This document shows positions 8,022-14,149 of a stretch of DNA of 16,142 bases, piece after piece (position 1 is the first letter of the stretch; the number at the start of each line of letters is the position of its first letter). Source of the stretch: Blastocatellia bacterium. GTDB taxonomy: Bacteria; Acidobacteriota; Blastocatellia; Pyrinomonadales; Pyrinomonadaceae. The position numbers were made by a program, and so were the translations under genes. Below the pieces are notes generated by a model. It searched no databases, was not told the DNA's origin, and saw only the letters and a program-made list of their open reading frames with translations. The DNA is taken from the NCBI GenBank assembly GCA_013695195.1, contig JACDAY010000121.1, positions 1 through 16,142 of the forward strand, read 5' to 3'.

Positions 8022-10484
8022 TTATTCCTTGCCGTTTCCCTCCTTCATGCTTAAATTTTCCGCCCGCTGCGAGGCATTATCGAATTGCGGCAAAATGATC
8101 GGCGGTTCCGAAGCTTCACGTTCCAGGGCCGCATTTAAAACGTCGCTCACGCGGGTGGCAGGAATGATCTCCAGTTCTTTGCGAACATCTTCGGGGATTT
8201 CCTCCGTGTCGGGTTCATTTTGGGCGGGCAGAATTATCCGGCGAATTCCGGCGCGGTGGGCGGCCAAAACTTTTTCCTTCACGCCGCCGACTGGAAATAC
8301 CAGGCCGGAAAGCGTGATCTCGCCGGTCATCGCCGTATCCGAACGTACCTTTCTTCCGGTGTATAGAGACGCGAGAGCAGAAGCCATTGTTACGCCGGCG
8401 CTGGGGCCGTCTTTCGGGATAGCTCCCGCCGGAACATGCACATGCACGCCGTTCTGCTTGATAGCTTCGGCATCGATGCCGAGCTCGGACGCGTGAGACC
8501 AAAGGTAGCTGCGGGCCGCCTGTGCCGATTCCTTCATTACCTCGCCGAGCTGCCCGGTCAGCGTTAAACCACTGCCGCCGGGAAGAGCTGTAGCTTCAAT
8601 AAACAGCACTTCGCCGCCCATTTCCGTCCACGCCATGCCTGTCGCCACGCCGGCGGGAAGCTCTTTTCGGGCTTCCTCCGGGTAAAAACGCGGCGAGCCG
8701 AGATAGCCTTTCACGTCGTTTGCCGTGATCGTTATTTTGTCTGTGGAACCTTCAGCAACCTTCAGGGCGATCTTGCGGGCAAGATTTCCGATCGTACGCT
8801 CAAGCTGGCGGACACCGGCTTCGCGGGTATATCTGGCGGTCAGAAGATCGATCGCGTCGTCCGTGATCTCCAATTGTTCGGGCGTCAGGCCGTTTTCCGT
8901 TATCTGCCTCGCAATCAAATACTGCTTTGCGATATTCAGTTTTTCGCGGTCGCTGTAACCGGCAAGCTGGATAATCTCCATCCGGTCGCGAAGCGGAACC
9001 GGAATCGGCCCTAGCTGATTAGCCGTGGCGATAAAGAAAACCTTCGAAAGGTCGAACGGCAGATCGATATAATTATCGCGAAAAGTATCGTTCTGCGCCG
9101 GGTCGAGAATCTCGAGCAAAGCGGCCGACGGATCGCCGCGATAATCGTTGCCGAGCTTGTCGATCTCATCAAGCATCATCACCGGGTTATTAACACCGGC
9201 ACGCCGCAAAGCTTGAATAATGCGGCCCGGCATCGCTCCGATATATGTTCGGCGATGCCCGCGAAGTTCGGCCTCGTCGCGCATTCCGCCGAGCGACATT
9301 CTTTCGAATTCGCGTCCGAGTGCGCGTGCAATCGAGCGGCCAAGGCTGGTTTTTCCGACTCCGGGCGGGCCGACAAACATGAGAATCGGGCTTTTTCCGT
9401 CCGGACGCAGCTTTACGACAGCCAGCGATTCCAGAATGCGCTCCTTAATATCCTCGAGACCGTAATGGTCTTCGTCAAGAATCTTTCGGGCCTCACTGAG
9501 GTCGAGTTTTTCCTCACTCGATTTTCGCCACGGAAGTTCCAGCACGAATTCGAGATAAGTTCGGATAACATGATAATCCGGCGCAGTTTGCGGTAAAGCC
9601 TCCATCCGCTTCAACTCGCGGTCGGCTTCCTTGCGAACGTCGTCGGGCAGATCGGCCGTTTCCAGTCTTTCCCGCAGCTGGGCTCCTTCGGCTTTTTCGC
9701 CTGATTCATCTTCGCCGAGTTCCTTCTGAATCGCCTTCATTTGCTGGCGCAGAATATAATCACGCTGCGATTTATCCATCTCGGTCTGCGCCTCGGTCGC
9801 GATCTTGGAGCGGATCTGCATGATCTCAAGCTCTCTCGCGAGTGAGACATGCGTGAGCGTTAAAAGCTCGTCAACCGTATTCGATTCGAGCATTTTTTGC
9901 TCGGTTTCGACACCGAGATCAAGTACGGAAGCCAGAAAATAAGAAAGCTGTACCGGATCGTTCTGCGTCATAACCGCCATCCGAATCTCTGGCGGAATAT
10001 TAGGCAGAAGCGCCAGAGCTTCTTGGATCATACTCTGAATATTGCGCTTTAGAGCTTCGATCTCTTCGGTATCAACAAACGTTAAAGCCGGCAGTATTTC
10101 GACTCGCGCCTTTAAAAACGGTTGCTCCTGGATCCATTCCGTAACGCGGAAACGATCCATTCCCTGGACGATAAGCTGCATAATGCCCTCGTTTCGCATC
10201 ATCCGCTTGATGTTAACGACCGTGCCGATCTGATAAAGATCTTCGTATTTTGCTTCGTCGCCGGTAACGTTCTCGGTTTTGGTCGTGATGCATGCGATGA
10301 GCTTTTCTTCGGTTGCAAGCGACGCTTCAACGGCCTTCTTTGAGCGTTCGCGCCCAACAGCGAGCGGCACAACCGTCTCTGGAAAAAGTGTCGTGTTCTG
10401 CAGCGGCAAAACCGAGATCTCAAAAGTCTGCGGCATTGCGGCCGCCGGTTTCTCACCTTGCTTTTGTGTGTTTTCTTCCACCAT
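8022..10484 (-). CDS. lon: ATP-dependent serine protease Lon (LonA type)
   Basis: Cytosolic AAA+ protease that degrades misfolded and selected regulatory proteins. The 820-residue protein shows the full LonA layout. There is an N-terminal LON substrate-binding domain (about 22-215, starting ISVLPLQNTTLFPETVVPL), a coiled-coil linker (about 230-300), the AAA+ module with Walker A GPPGVGKT (372-379) and Walker B MMLDEIDK (436-443), and the protease domain. Its catalytic Ser695 lies in KDGPSAG and Lys738 in GGVKEK, 43 residues apart as in E. coli Lon. The ATG at 10484 has AAAGGG 9 nt upstream. It lies 35 bp after the Hsp20 gene and 40 bp before the exported-protein gene, all on one strand. The tail after about 790 is short and polar. 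No defect seen. Confidence 0.97.
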   Translation of the reverse strand: MVEENTQKQGEKPAAAMPQTFEISVLPLQNTTLFPETVVPLAVGRERSKKAVEASLATEEKLIACITTKTENVTGDEAKYEDLYQIGTVVNIKRMMRNEGIMQLIVQGMDRFRVTEWIQEQPFLKARVEILPALTFVDTEEIEALKRNIQSMIQEALALLPNIPPEIRMAVMTQNDPVQLSYFLASVLDLGVETEQKMLESNTVDELLTLTHVSLARELEIMQIRSKIATEAQTEMDKSQRDYILRQQMKAIQKELGEDESGEKAEGAQLRERLETADLPDDVRKEADRELKRMEALPQTAPDYHVIRTYLEFVLELPWRKSSEEKLDLSEARKILDEDHYGLEDIKERILESLAVVKLRPDGKSPILMFVGPPGVGKTSLGRSIARALGREFERMSLGGMRDEAELRGHRRTYIGAMPGRIIQALRRAGVNNPVMMLDEIDKLGNDYRGDPSAALLEILDPAQNDTFRDNYIDLPFDLSKVFFIATANQLGPIPVPLRDRMEIIQLAGYSDREKLNIAKQYLIARQITENGLTPEQLEITDDAIDLLTARYTREAGVRQLERTIGNLARKIALKVAEGSTDKITITANDVKGYLGSPRFYPEEARKELPAGVATGMAWTEMGGEVLFIEATALPGGSGLTLTGQLGEVMKESAQAARSYLWSHASELGIDAEAIKQNGVHVHVPAGAIPKDGPSAGVTMASALASLYTGRKVRSDTAMTGEITLSGLVFPVGGVKEKVLAAHRAGIRRIILPAQNEPDTEEIPEDVRKELEIIPATRVSDVLNAALEREASEPPIILPQFDNASQRAENLSMKEGNGKE

Positions 10485-10519
10485 AAATTTTTACCCTTTG
10501 TCTGATATGCTTTCGCAGC

Positions 10520-10894
10520 TCACGGTTTTTTCACAGCTCCTTTTCTCAAATGAATTATCAGCAGGCCATTGTCGAACATATGATCGAGACTTACGCCGTC
10601 TATTGGCGCGGGAAAACTCAGCGTTTTCTCAAAACTGCTGTAAGTTATCTCCATCTGCTGATACGAAAAACCGACAGCGATCGATCTATCCTTGCGGCAG
10701 CCCGCAAGGTATAAAACGTTCCCCTGCACATCTATCTCAATGTCTTCAACGGAAACACCGGCCAACTCGACCTTCACAACCCATCCGTCCGGTGTCTGAT
10801 AGACGTCCGCCGCCGGATACCACGGCTTGGCCGAAGGATGTGCGTTTTTCGACGAGCCGAGGAATTGAAAATAACGATTGGTCAGTTTTGCCAT
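10520..10894 (-). CDS. Small heat-shock protein, Hsp20/alpha-crystallin family
   Basis: ATP-independent holdase chaperone that keeps unfolding proteins soluble. The 124-residue protein consists of a short N-terminal arm (about 1-24) and an alpha-crystallin domain (about 25-118). Hallmarks are PAADVYQTPDGWVVKVELAGV (start at 28), FEKTLSFPAPID (88-99) and NGLLIIHLRK (109-118). The C-terminus stops at GAVKKP and lacks the usual I-x-I/V motif that links oligomers, so its assembly may differ (inference). It is 35 bp upstream of lon, which suggests a joint protein-quality-control operon, and 38 bp after the CBS-domain gene. No Shine-Dalgarno is visible; a heptamer repeat block ends 3 bp before the ATG. 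Confidence 0.93.
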   Translation of the reverse strand: MAKLTNRYFQFLGSSKNAHPSAKPWYPAADVYQTPDGWVVKVELAGVSVEDIEIDVQGNVLYLAGCRKDRSIAVGFSYQQMEITYSSFEKTLSFPAPIDGVSLDHMFDNGLLIIHLRKGAVKKP

Positions 10895-10897
10895 TTT

Positions 10898-10918
10898 TCA
10901 GTGGTCAATTGTCAGTTG
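10898..10918 (+). repeat. Three-unit heptamer block between CBS and hsp20 genes
   Basis: Three back-to-back 7-bp units (tcagtgg, tcaattg, tcagttg). On the minus strand they read CAACTGA, CAATTGA, CCACTGA. They fill most of the 38-bp gap and lie where a ribosome-binding site for hsp20 would be expected. This word is very like heptamer repeats seen between genes in filamentous cyanobacteria (recollection). Confidence 0.75.
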
Positions 10919-10932
10919 TTGCCGACGACTGC

Positions 10933-11400
10933 TTACTTTTTACTCCAAAAAGAGCTTCCGCTCGAGATTTCTTCCAACGTCTCAGCGATCTCGCGCTCGT
11001 CTTCCATTTCGAGGGCGATATCGGCGATTGCGATGATGCCCGCAAGACGGCCGTTGTCGTCAACGACCGGAATGCGCCGGATTTGTTTATCGCCCATCAG
11101 GCGAATCGCCTCGAATACAAAATCGTCGGGCTTTACGGAAAAGATTTCCGAAGTCATCGCCTCGCCGATATTTGCCGATGCATCCTTGCCTTCGGCTATT
11201 GAGCGGACGACAATGTCGCGATCGGTCACTATCCCGACAAGCTTTCCATCTTCGACAACGGGAATCGCGCCCATATCACCTTCGCGCATGAGCATCGCAA
11301 CCTTTTGCAGCGTCATATCGCGCGTCGCCGTTTTGACGCTGCTTGTCATTATCTCGCGGCAACGCATTCGCGCCCGCACCGCTGCATCAACTTCGCTCAT
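10933..11400 (-). CDS. Twin CBS-domain protein
   Basis: A stand-alone CBS pair of 155 residues: CBS1 about 14-68 and CBS2 about 80-134, with the repeated core GIVTDRDIVVR (56-66) and its partner AGIIAIADIAL (120-130). Such pairs bind adenosine nucleotides (AMP, ATP, sometimes SAM or NAD) in a cleft between domains and act as energy sensors. The target of this one cannot be read from sequence. The conserved Asp after the Thr-Asp-Arg loop is present in CBS1 but replaced in CBS2 (AIADIA), so the two sites may not be equal. The tail (135-155) is acidic, then basic. The ATG at 11400 has a strong AAGGAG. It appears to be the first gene of a CBS-hsp20-lon unit; a stress-linked role is inferred from the neighbours only. 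Confidence 0.92.
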   Translation of the reverse strand: MSEVDAAVRARMRCREIMTSSVKTATRDMTLQKVAMLMREGDMGAIPVVEDGKLVGIVTDRDIVVRSIAEGKDASANIGEAMTSEIFSVKPDDFVFEAIRLMGDKQIRRIPVVDDNGRLAGIIAIADIALEMEDEREIAETLEEISSGSSFWSKK

Positions 11401-11408
11401 TTCAGAGA

Positions 11409-11414
11409 CTCCTT
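11409..11414 (-). promoter_or_regulatory. Strong Shine-Dalgarno of the CBS-domain gene
   Basis: AAGGAG on the minus strand with an 8-nt spacer to the ATG at 11400. It is the clearest ribosome-binding site in the window and confirms this start. It contrasts with neighbouring genes whose upstream sites are occupied by repeats. Confidence 0.8.
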
Positions 11415-11460
11415 ATCTTATATTTTGTTTGACTCGCGGAAATAAAGCAAGCTGTAAATT

Positions 11461-11495
11461 TTTCGATTTTCGATTGCCGATTTGCGATTTGCCGT
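11461..11495 (+). repeat. Five-unit heptamer block in the divergent CBS/Rieske gap
   Basis: Five consecutive 7-bp units (tttcgat, tttcgat, tgccgat, ttgcgat, ttgccgt), in exact 7-bp register. It lies in the 204-bp gap between the divergently transcribed CBS and Rieske genes, so it could overlap promoters of either. No inverted partner was found nearby. Confidence 0.8.
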
Positions 11496-11521
11496 GTGAT
11501 TAAGCAAAACTGAAAGATTAA

Positions 11522-11588
11522 CAGGCAGAAGCCTGATTATGAGTGAGGGCTTCTTTATCACTTGAGATTATGACCTTCCTCACGGTCA
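11522..11588 (+). promoter_or_regulatory. Structured leader region upstream of the Rieske-type gene
   Basis: Several small dyads are packed in this stretch: caggc/gcctg (11522-11526 with 11531-11535, 4-nt loop), the competing agaagcc/ggcttct (11527-11533 with 11548-11554), gtgagg/cctcac (11543-11548 with 11578-11583) and tgacc/ggtca (11571-11575 with 11584-11588). The word gattatga occurs twice, 31 bp apart (11535 and 11566). The stems overlap, so alternative folds are possible. It could be a 5' leader or operator region; I recognise no known riboswitch. Confidence 0.3.
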
Positions 11589-11604
11589 GGTTTGTGCACA
11601 GAAT

Positions 11605-11952
11605 ATGGGCAAGCTTCACAAAAACAAACATAAACCCAAGCGCGAAGGCAAAACCATTACGGTGGGAAAAATCGAATCGGTCCCGCCCGGTCGTGGTGCG
11701 ACCGTCAAACTCAAAGACGGCTCCGAAATCGCTTTGTTCAATATCAACGGCGAATTTCGCGCCATCGAAAATTTCTGCCCGCACAAAGGTTATCCGCTCG
11801 CAGATTCGCGTGTATACGGCAGCATCGTAGAATGCGACCTGCACGGCTGGCGTTTCGACGTCCGCAACGGCGAATGTTTTACAGAAAAAAGCTGTTGGAT
11901 TGAAAGTTATGATGTGACGGTCGAGGGTGGTTGGATAAAGGTCGTAGTTTAG
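11605..11952 (+). CDS. Rieske-type [2Fe-2S] protein
   Basis: Small 115-residue protein with a basic N-terminal arm (MGKLHKNKHKPKREGK) followed by a Rieske fold. The cluster ligands are C58-P-H60 and C77-D-L-H80, 16 residues apart, the CxH...CxxH pattern of Rieske-type ferredoxins and NirD-like subunits. The extra cysteines that form a disulfide in cytochrome bc1 Rieske proteins are absent from those loops, so a soluble electron carrier is more likely than a respiratory subunit. There is no signal peptide or membrane helix. No partner oxygenase or reductase lies nearby, so its electron acceptor is unknown. It opens a plus-strand group with the toxin-antitoxin pair 32 bp downstream. No clear Shine-Dalgarno is seen; no alternative in-frame start fits the domain better. 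Confidence 0.88.
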   Translation: MGKLHKNKHKPKREGKTITVGKIESVPPGRGATVKLKDGSEIALFNINGEFRAIENFCPHKGYPLADSRVYGSIVECDLHGWRFDVRNGECFTEKSCWIESYDVTVEGGWIKVVV

Positions 11953-11984
11953 TTTCGTGTTATTATTTACTGAGTGAGGCTACG

Positions 11985-12206
11985 ATGACGAAAACTGTCA
12001 ATATTGAAGAAGTACACAATTCGATTCAATCCATGATCGCTTTGACAAAAAATGGCGATGAAGTTTTGCTCGAAGAAAACGGCCAGCCTGTAGCCAGGAT
12101 TATTCCAGTGAAAGAGAACACCCTGGAACAGGAATTCTTAGCCTGGGAAACCGCGAGTGATGAGGATTTATTGAAATTCGAAGAAGAACTCGCGGGGAAC
12201 AAATAA
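11985..12206 (+). CDS. Antitoxin, Phd/YefM-like
   Basis: 73-residue protein whose first 42 residues match the prevent-host-death/YefM DNA-binding fold: an N-terminal T-V-N-I-E-E-V-H-N-S-I strand-helix start, G-D-E-V-L-L-E-E-N-G-Q-P-V-A-R-I-I-P at 24-41. The acidic tail (43-71, many Glu and Asp) is the kind of flexible region that wraps and neutralises a toxin. I placed the start at the ATG at 11985 with a GAGG-like site just upstream; a longer in-frame extension to 11931 would run into the Rieske gene. Its TAA is directly followed by the toxin ATG. A TATTAT at 11961-11966 is a possible -10 element, which would allow expression independent of the Rieske gene. Such antitoxins usually repress their own promoter. 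Confidence 0.82.
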   Translation: MTKTVNIEEVHNSIQSMIALTKNGDEVLLEENGQPVARIIPVKENTLEQEFLAWETASDEDLLKFEEELAGNK

Positions 12207-12539
12207 ATGGCGCGCGGCGACGTTCTGCTCATTAATCTGCCCGTCACTGATGGACGCGAGCAGACCGGAAAACGTCCGGCGGTCGCCATCCAAACCGATG
12301 TGTCCGGCCAACCCATGTTAATGATCGCCCCTGTTACTTCGAATCTCAATGCGTCTCGTTTTGATTTTTCCGTCCAAATCGAACCCACAAAAGAAAACGG
12401 CCTGACTCAAAAATCCGTGATAATGGTTTTTCAAATGCGCGCAATAGATAAAAAGCGGATTCTAAAAGTTATCGGAAAACTTTCCGATGTAGATATAGAA
12501 AAGGTTAGTGTCGAAATTTGGCGAATGCTAAAAGCTTAA
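12207..12539 (+). CDS. Toxin, MazF/PemK-like endoribonuclease
   Basis: 110-residue protein of the MazF/PemK fold, sequence-specific mRNA interferases that act on free or translated RNA. Family marks are the N-terminal RGDVLLINLP (3-12), a GKRPAVAIQ strand (21-29) holding the conserved Arg23, IAPVTSN (40-46) with the conserved Thr44, and NGLTQKSVIMVFQMRAID (64-81). Arg23 and Thr44 are at the places of the proposed catalytic residues, so the toxin looks intact. Its ATG begins one base after the antitoxin stop, typical translational coupling of type II modules. The cut sequence cannot be predicted from here. Confidence 0.9.
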   Translation: MARGDVLLINLPVTDGREQTGKRPAVAIQTDVSGQPMLMIAPVTSNLNASRFDFSVQIEPTKENGLTQKSVIMVFQMRAIDKKRILKVIGKLSDVDIEKVSVEIWRMLKA

Positions 12540-12559
12540 GTTAGAAAGAACTTCGGAAA

Positions 12560-12790
12560 TTACACAATTTCCCCAATCGCTTCGACCGGACAGGCATTTA
12601 GCGCTTCTTCGCACAGGTCAATTTCTTCAGGTGTTTGAGGCTGCTTATGAACGAATGAGTATCCATTTTCGTCGTTGCGGGTGAAATTTACAGGCGAAGT
12701 GTCGCGGCAAACGTCGCAATCGATGCATTGGTTGTCCACAAAAAAATTGCCCGGCGTGTTGTCGGGCAATTTATCTTTCAGATCGGCCAT
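12560..12790 (-). CDS. Small ferredoxin ([4Fe-4S] or [3Fe-4S] type)
   Basis: 76-residue protein with C22-I-D-C25-D-V-C28 and C67-P68, the four-ligand pattern of single-cluster ferredoxins, plus C60. In related ferredoxins an extra cysteine forms a disulfide, but the usual partner is missing here, so C60 may be free. It is a soluble electron carrier. The true start is taken as the ATG at 12790: a longer reading frame to 12871 exists, but its extra 27 residues are translated from an inverted octamer repeat and show no domain. The sequence GGTGA, donated by the end of that repeat, sits 8 nt before the ATG and may serve as the ribosome-binding site. It lies 77 bp downstream of nadA on the same strand and converges with the toxin gene 20 bp away. 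Confidence 0.85.
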   Translation of the reverse strand: MADLKDKLPDNTPGNFFVDNQCIDCDVCRDTSPVNFTRNDENGYSFVHKQPQTPEEIDLCEEALNACPVEAIGEIV

Positions 12791-12801
12791 AAAACGTTTC
12801 A

Positions 12802-12866
12802 CCGCAGAGACGCAGAGACGCCGAGAAAGAAAGAATCTAAAACTCTGCGTCTCGGCGTCTCTGCGG
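12802..12866 (+). repeat. Inverted pair of octamer blocks after nadA
   Basis: The left arm (12802-12825) has three 8-bp units from 12803 (cgcagaga, cgcagaga, cgccgaga). The right arm (12843-12866) has three (ctctgcgt, ctcggcgt, ctctgcgg). The 24-bp arms match at 22 of 24 positions when inverted, with a 17-nt loop. It begins 1 bp after the nadA stop codon. I recall similar 'CGCAGAGA' words from many unrelated bacterial genomes. In the nadA mRNA it would form a strong hairpin without a following U-run. Confidence 0.9.
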
Positions 12867-12867
12867 T

Positions 12868-13983
12868 TCAATTCTTCTTCGCCTCGGTCAGGTTGATCAT
12901 CCGCTCGAGGGCGATGCCGGCAAAATGCTTTGTTTCTGCTTCGACAACGATCTCGTTAACAACAGTACCGTCCAGGAGGTTTTCCATCGCCCATGCTAGA
13001 TTTTGTGGAGCGATTCTATACATCGTCGCGCACATGCACAGATCAGGCGCGAGAAGTAGGACTTCTTTATCCGGAAAACGCTGCTGCAAACGATTTACGA
13101 GGTTCACTTCCGTACCGATCGCCCATTTTGAGCCGCTCGGGGCGTTTTCGACGGTTTTGATAATAAACGACGTGGAGCCGTTGAGATCGCTCATCTCTAC
13201 AACTTCGCGGGTGCATTCCGGATGAACCAAAACCTGTACGCCGGGAATATCCGCGCGAATTTTATCGACGTGCCAAGGCTTAAATCTCCCGTGAACCGAA
13301 CAGTGGCCGCGCCATAAAATCAGCTTTGCTTCGTGTAATTCTTCCTCGGTATTTCCGCCAAGCTCTTCGTGCGGATTCCACAGAGCCATTTTGTCGAGCG
13401 GAATGCCGAATTTCGCGCCCGTGTTCCGCCCAAGGTGCTGATCGGGAAAGAAAAACATCTTGTCGAATTCCTTGAGATAAATATCGAAAAGCGGAACTGC
13501 GTTCGACGACGTGCAGACGACGCCTTCATTACGGCCGCAGAAGGCCTTGATCGCTGCTGACGAATTCATATAGGTGATCGGCGCAACCTTTGACTTCAAA
13601 ACGCCTATCTCGCGAAGCTGCTCCCAGGCGTCTTCGACTTGATCGATAGTCGCCATGTCGGCCATCGAACATCCGGCGCCGAGATCAGGTAAAATCACAC
13701 GCTGCGAATCCTTGCCGAGAATATCGGCCGATTCGGCCATAAAATGCACGCCGCAGAATACGATATACTCAGCCTCGGTTTGCGAAGCCATCACGGAAAG
13801 CTGATAAGAATCGCCGGTCAGGTCGGCGTGGCGGATAACATCATCGCGCTGATAGTGGTGTCCGAGAATGACAATACGCTTGCCAAGCTCTTCGCGTGCA
13901 AGCTCAATTCGCTCGTGCAATTCCTCGTAGGACATCACAAGATAATCTTCCAAGATCTGCGTTGTTTCTAAAACTTTGCTCAT
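12868..13983 (-). CDS. nadA: Quinolinate synthase
   Basis: Condenses iminoaspartate with dihydroxyacetone phosphate to make quinolinate, the first pyridine precursor of NAD; cytosolic. The 371-residue protein has three pseudo-repeated domains. Hallmarks are GHHYQRDDVI (41-50), CGVHFMAESADIL (77-89), GAGCSMADM (102-110), the PDQHLGRNTG segment (180-189), RGHCSVHGRF (225-234), VHPECTREVV (253-262) and the C-terminal DLCMCATM (314-321). Cysteines that fit the [4Fe-4S] ligands are C105, C228 and C316 or C318. The size suits the longer NadA class. The ATG at 13983 has AGGAA 6 nt upstream. No nadB or nadC is in the window. Its stop is 1 bp from an inverted octamer repeat, after which a ferredoxin gene follows. 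Confidence 0.97.
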   Translation of the reverse strand: MSKVLETTQILEDYLVMSYEELHERIELAREELGKRIVILGHHYQRDDVIRHADLTGDSYQLSVMASQTEAEYIVFCGVHFMAESADILGKDSQRVILPDLGAGCSMADMATIDQVEDAWEQLREIGVLKSKVAPITYMNSSAAIKAFCGRNEGVVCTSSNAVPLFDIYLKEFDKMFFFPDQHLGRNTGAKFGIPLDKMALWNPHEELGGNTEEELHEAKLILWRGHCSVHGRFKPWHVDKIRADIPGVQVLVHPECTREVVEMSDLNGSTSFIIKTVENAPSGSKWAIGTEVNLVNRLQQRFPDKEVLLLAPDLCMCATMYRIAPQNLAWAMENLLDGTVVNEIVVEAETKHFAGIALERMINLTEAKKN

Positions 13984-14063
13984 CGTTATTTCCTATTTGC
14001 TAAGATGCAAACAACAACGGGAACTAAACGAAATAATTGCGCTTTAGGAAGGTTTTCGCAAGT

Positions 14064-14135
14064 GGAACGCCGGCTTTCAGCCGGCTGTCTCGTGGGCATT
14101 CCCGTCCCCGGTTGTCGGCAAGATGGCGGCGTTGC
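14064..14135 (+). repeat. GGAACGC-type palindromic repeat, copy 1
   Basis: It opens with ggaacgccggctttcagccg (14064-14083). The centre is a perfect gccggct/agccggc hairpin with a 3-nt loop (14069-14085). It ends in an imperfectly inverted tail (gtcggcaagatggcggcgtt, 14114-14133). It is built like the copy upstream of pstB, whose opening reads ggaacgcaggctcccagcct. It lies in the 166-bp gap between phoU and nadA. I recall this class as a frequent interspersed element in several phyla but cannot name it. Confidence 0.65.
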
Positions 14136-14149
14136 ATTCGTGAAAGAAG

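Noticed and set aside
10279..11503. Long plus-strand frames antisense to lon, hsp20 and the CBS gene
   Set aside because: They overlap three well-supported genes on the other strand and their products are rich in Ser, Arg and Cys without any recognisable domain.
12538..12553. Shared terminator between the convergent toxin and ferredoxin genes
   Set aside because: Only a 5-bp aagtt/aactt stem is visible and no T-run follows on either strand.
12791..12871. N-terminal extension of the ferredoxin (27 extra codons)
   Set aside because: The extra residues are a translation of the inverted octamer repeat and have no domain; the ATG at 12790 directly precedes the conserved part.
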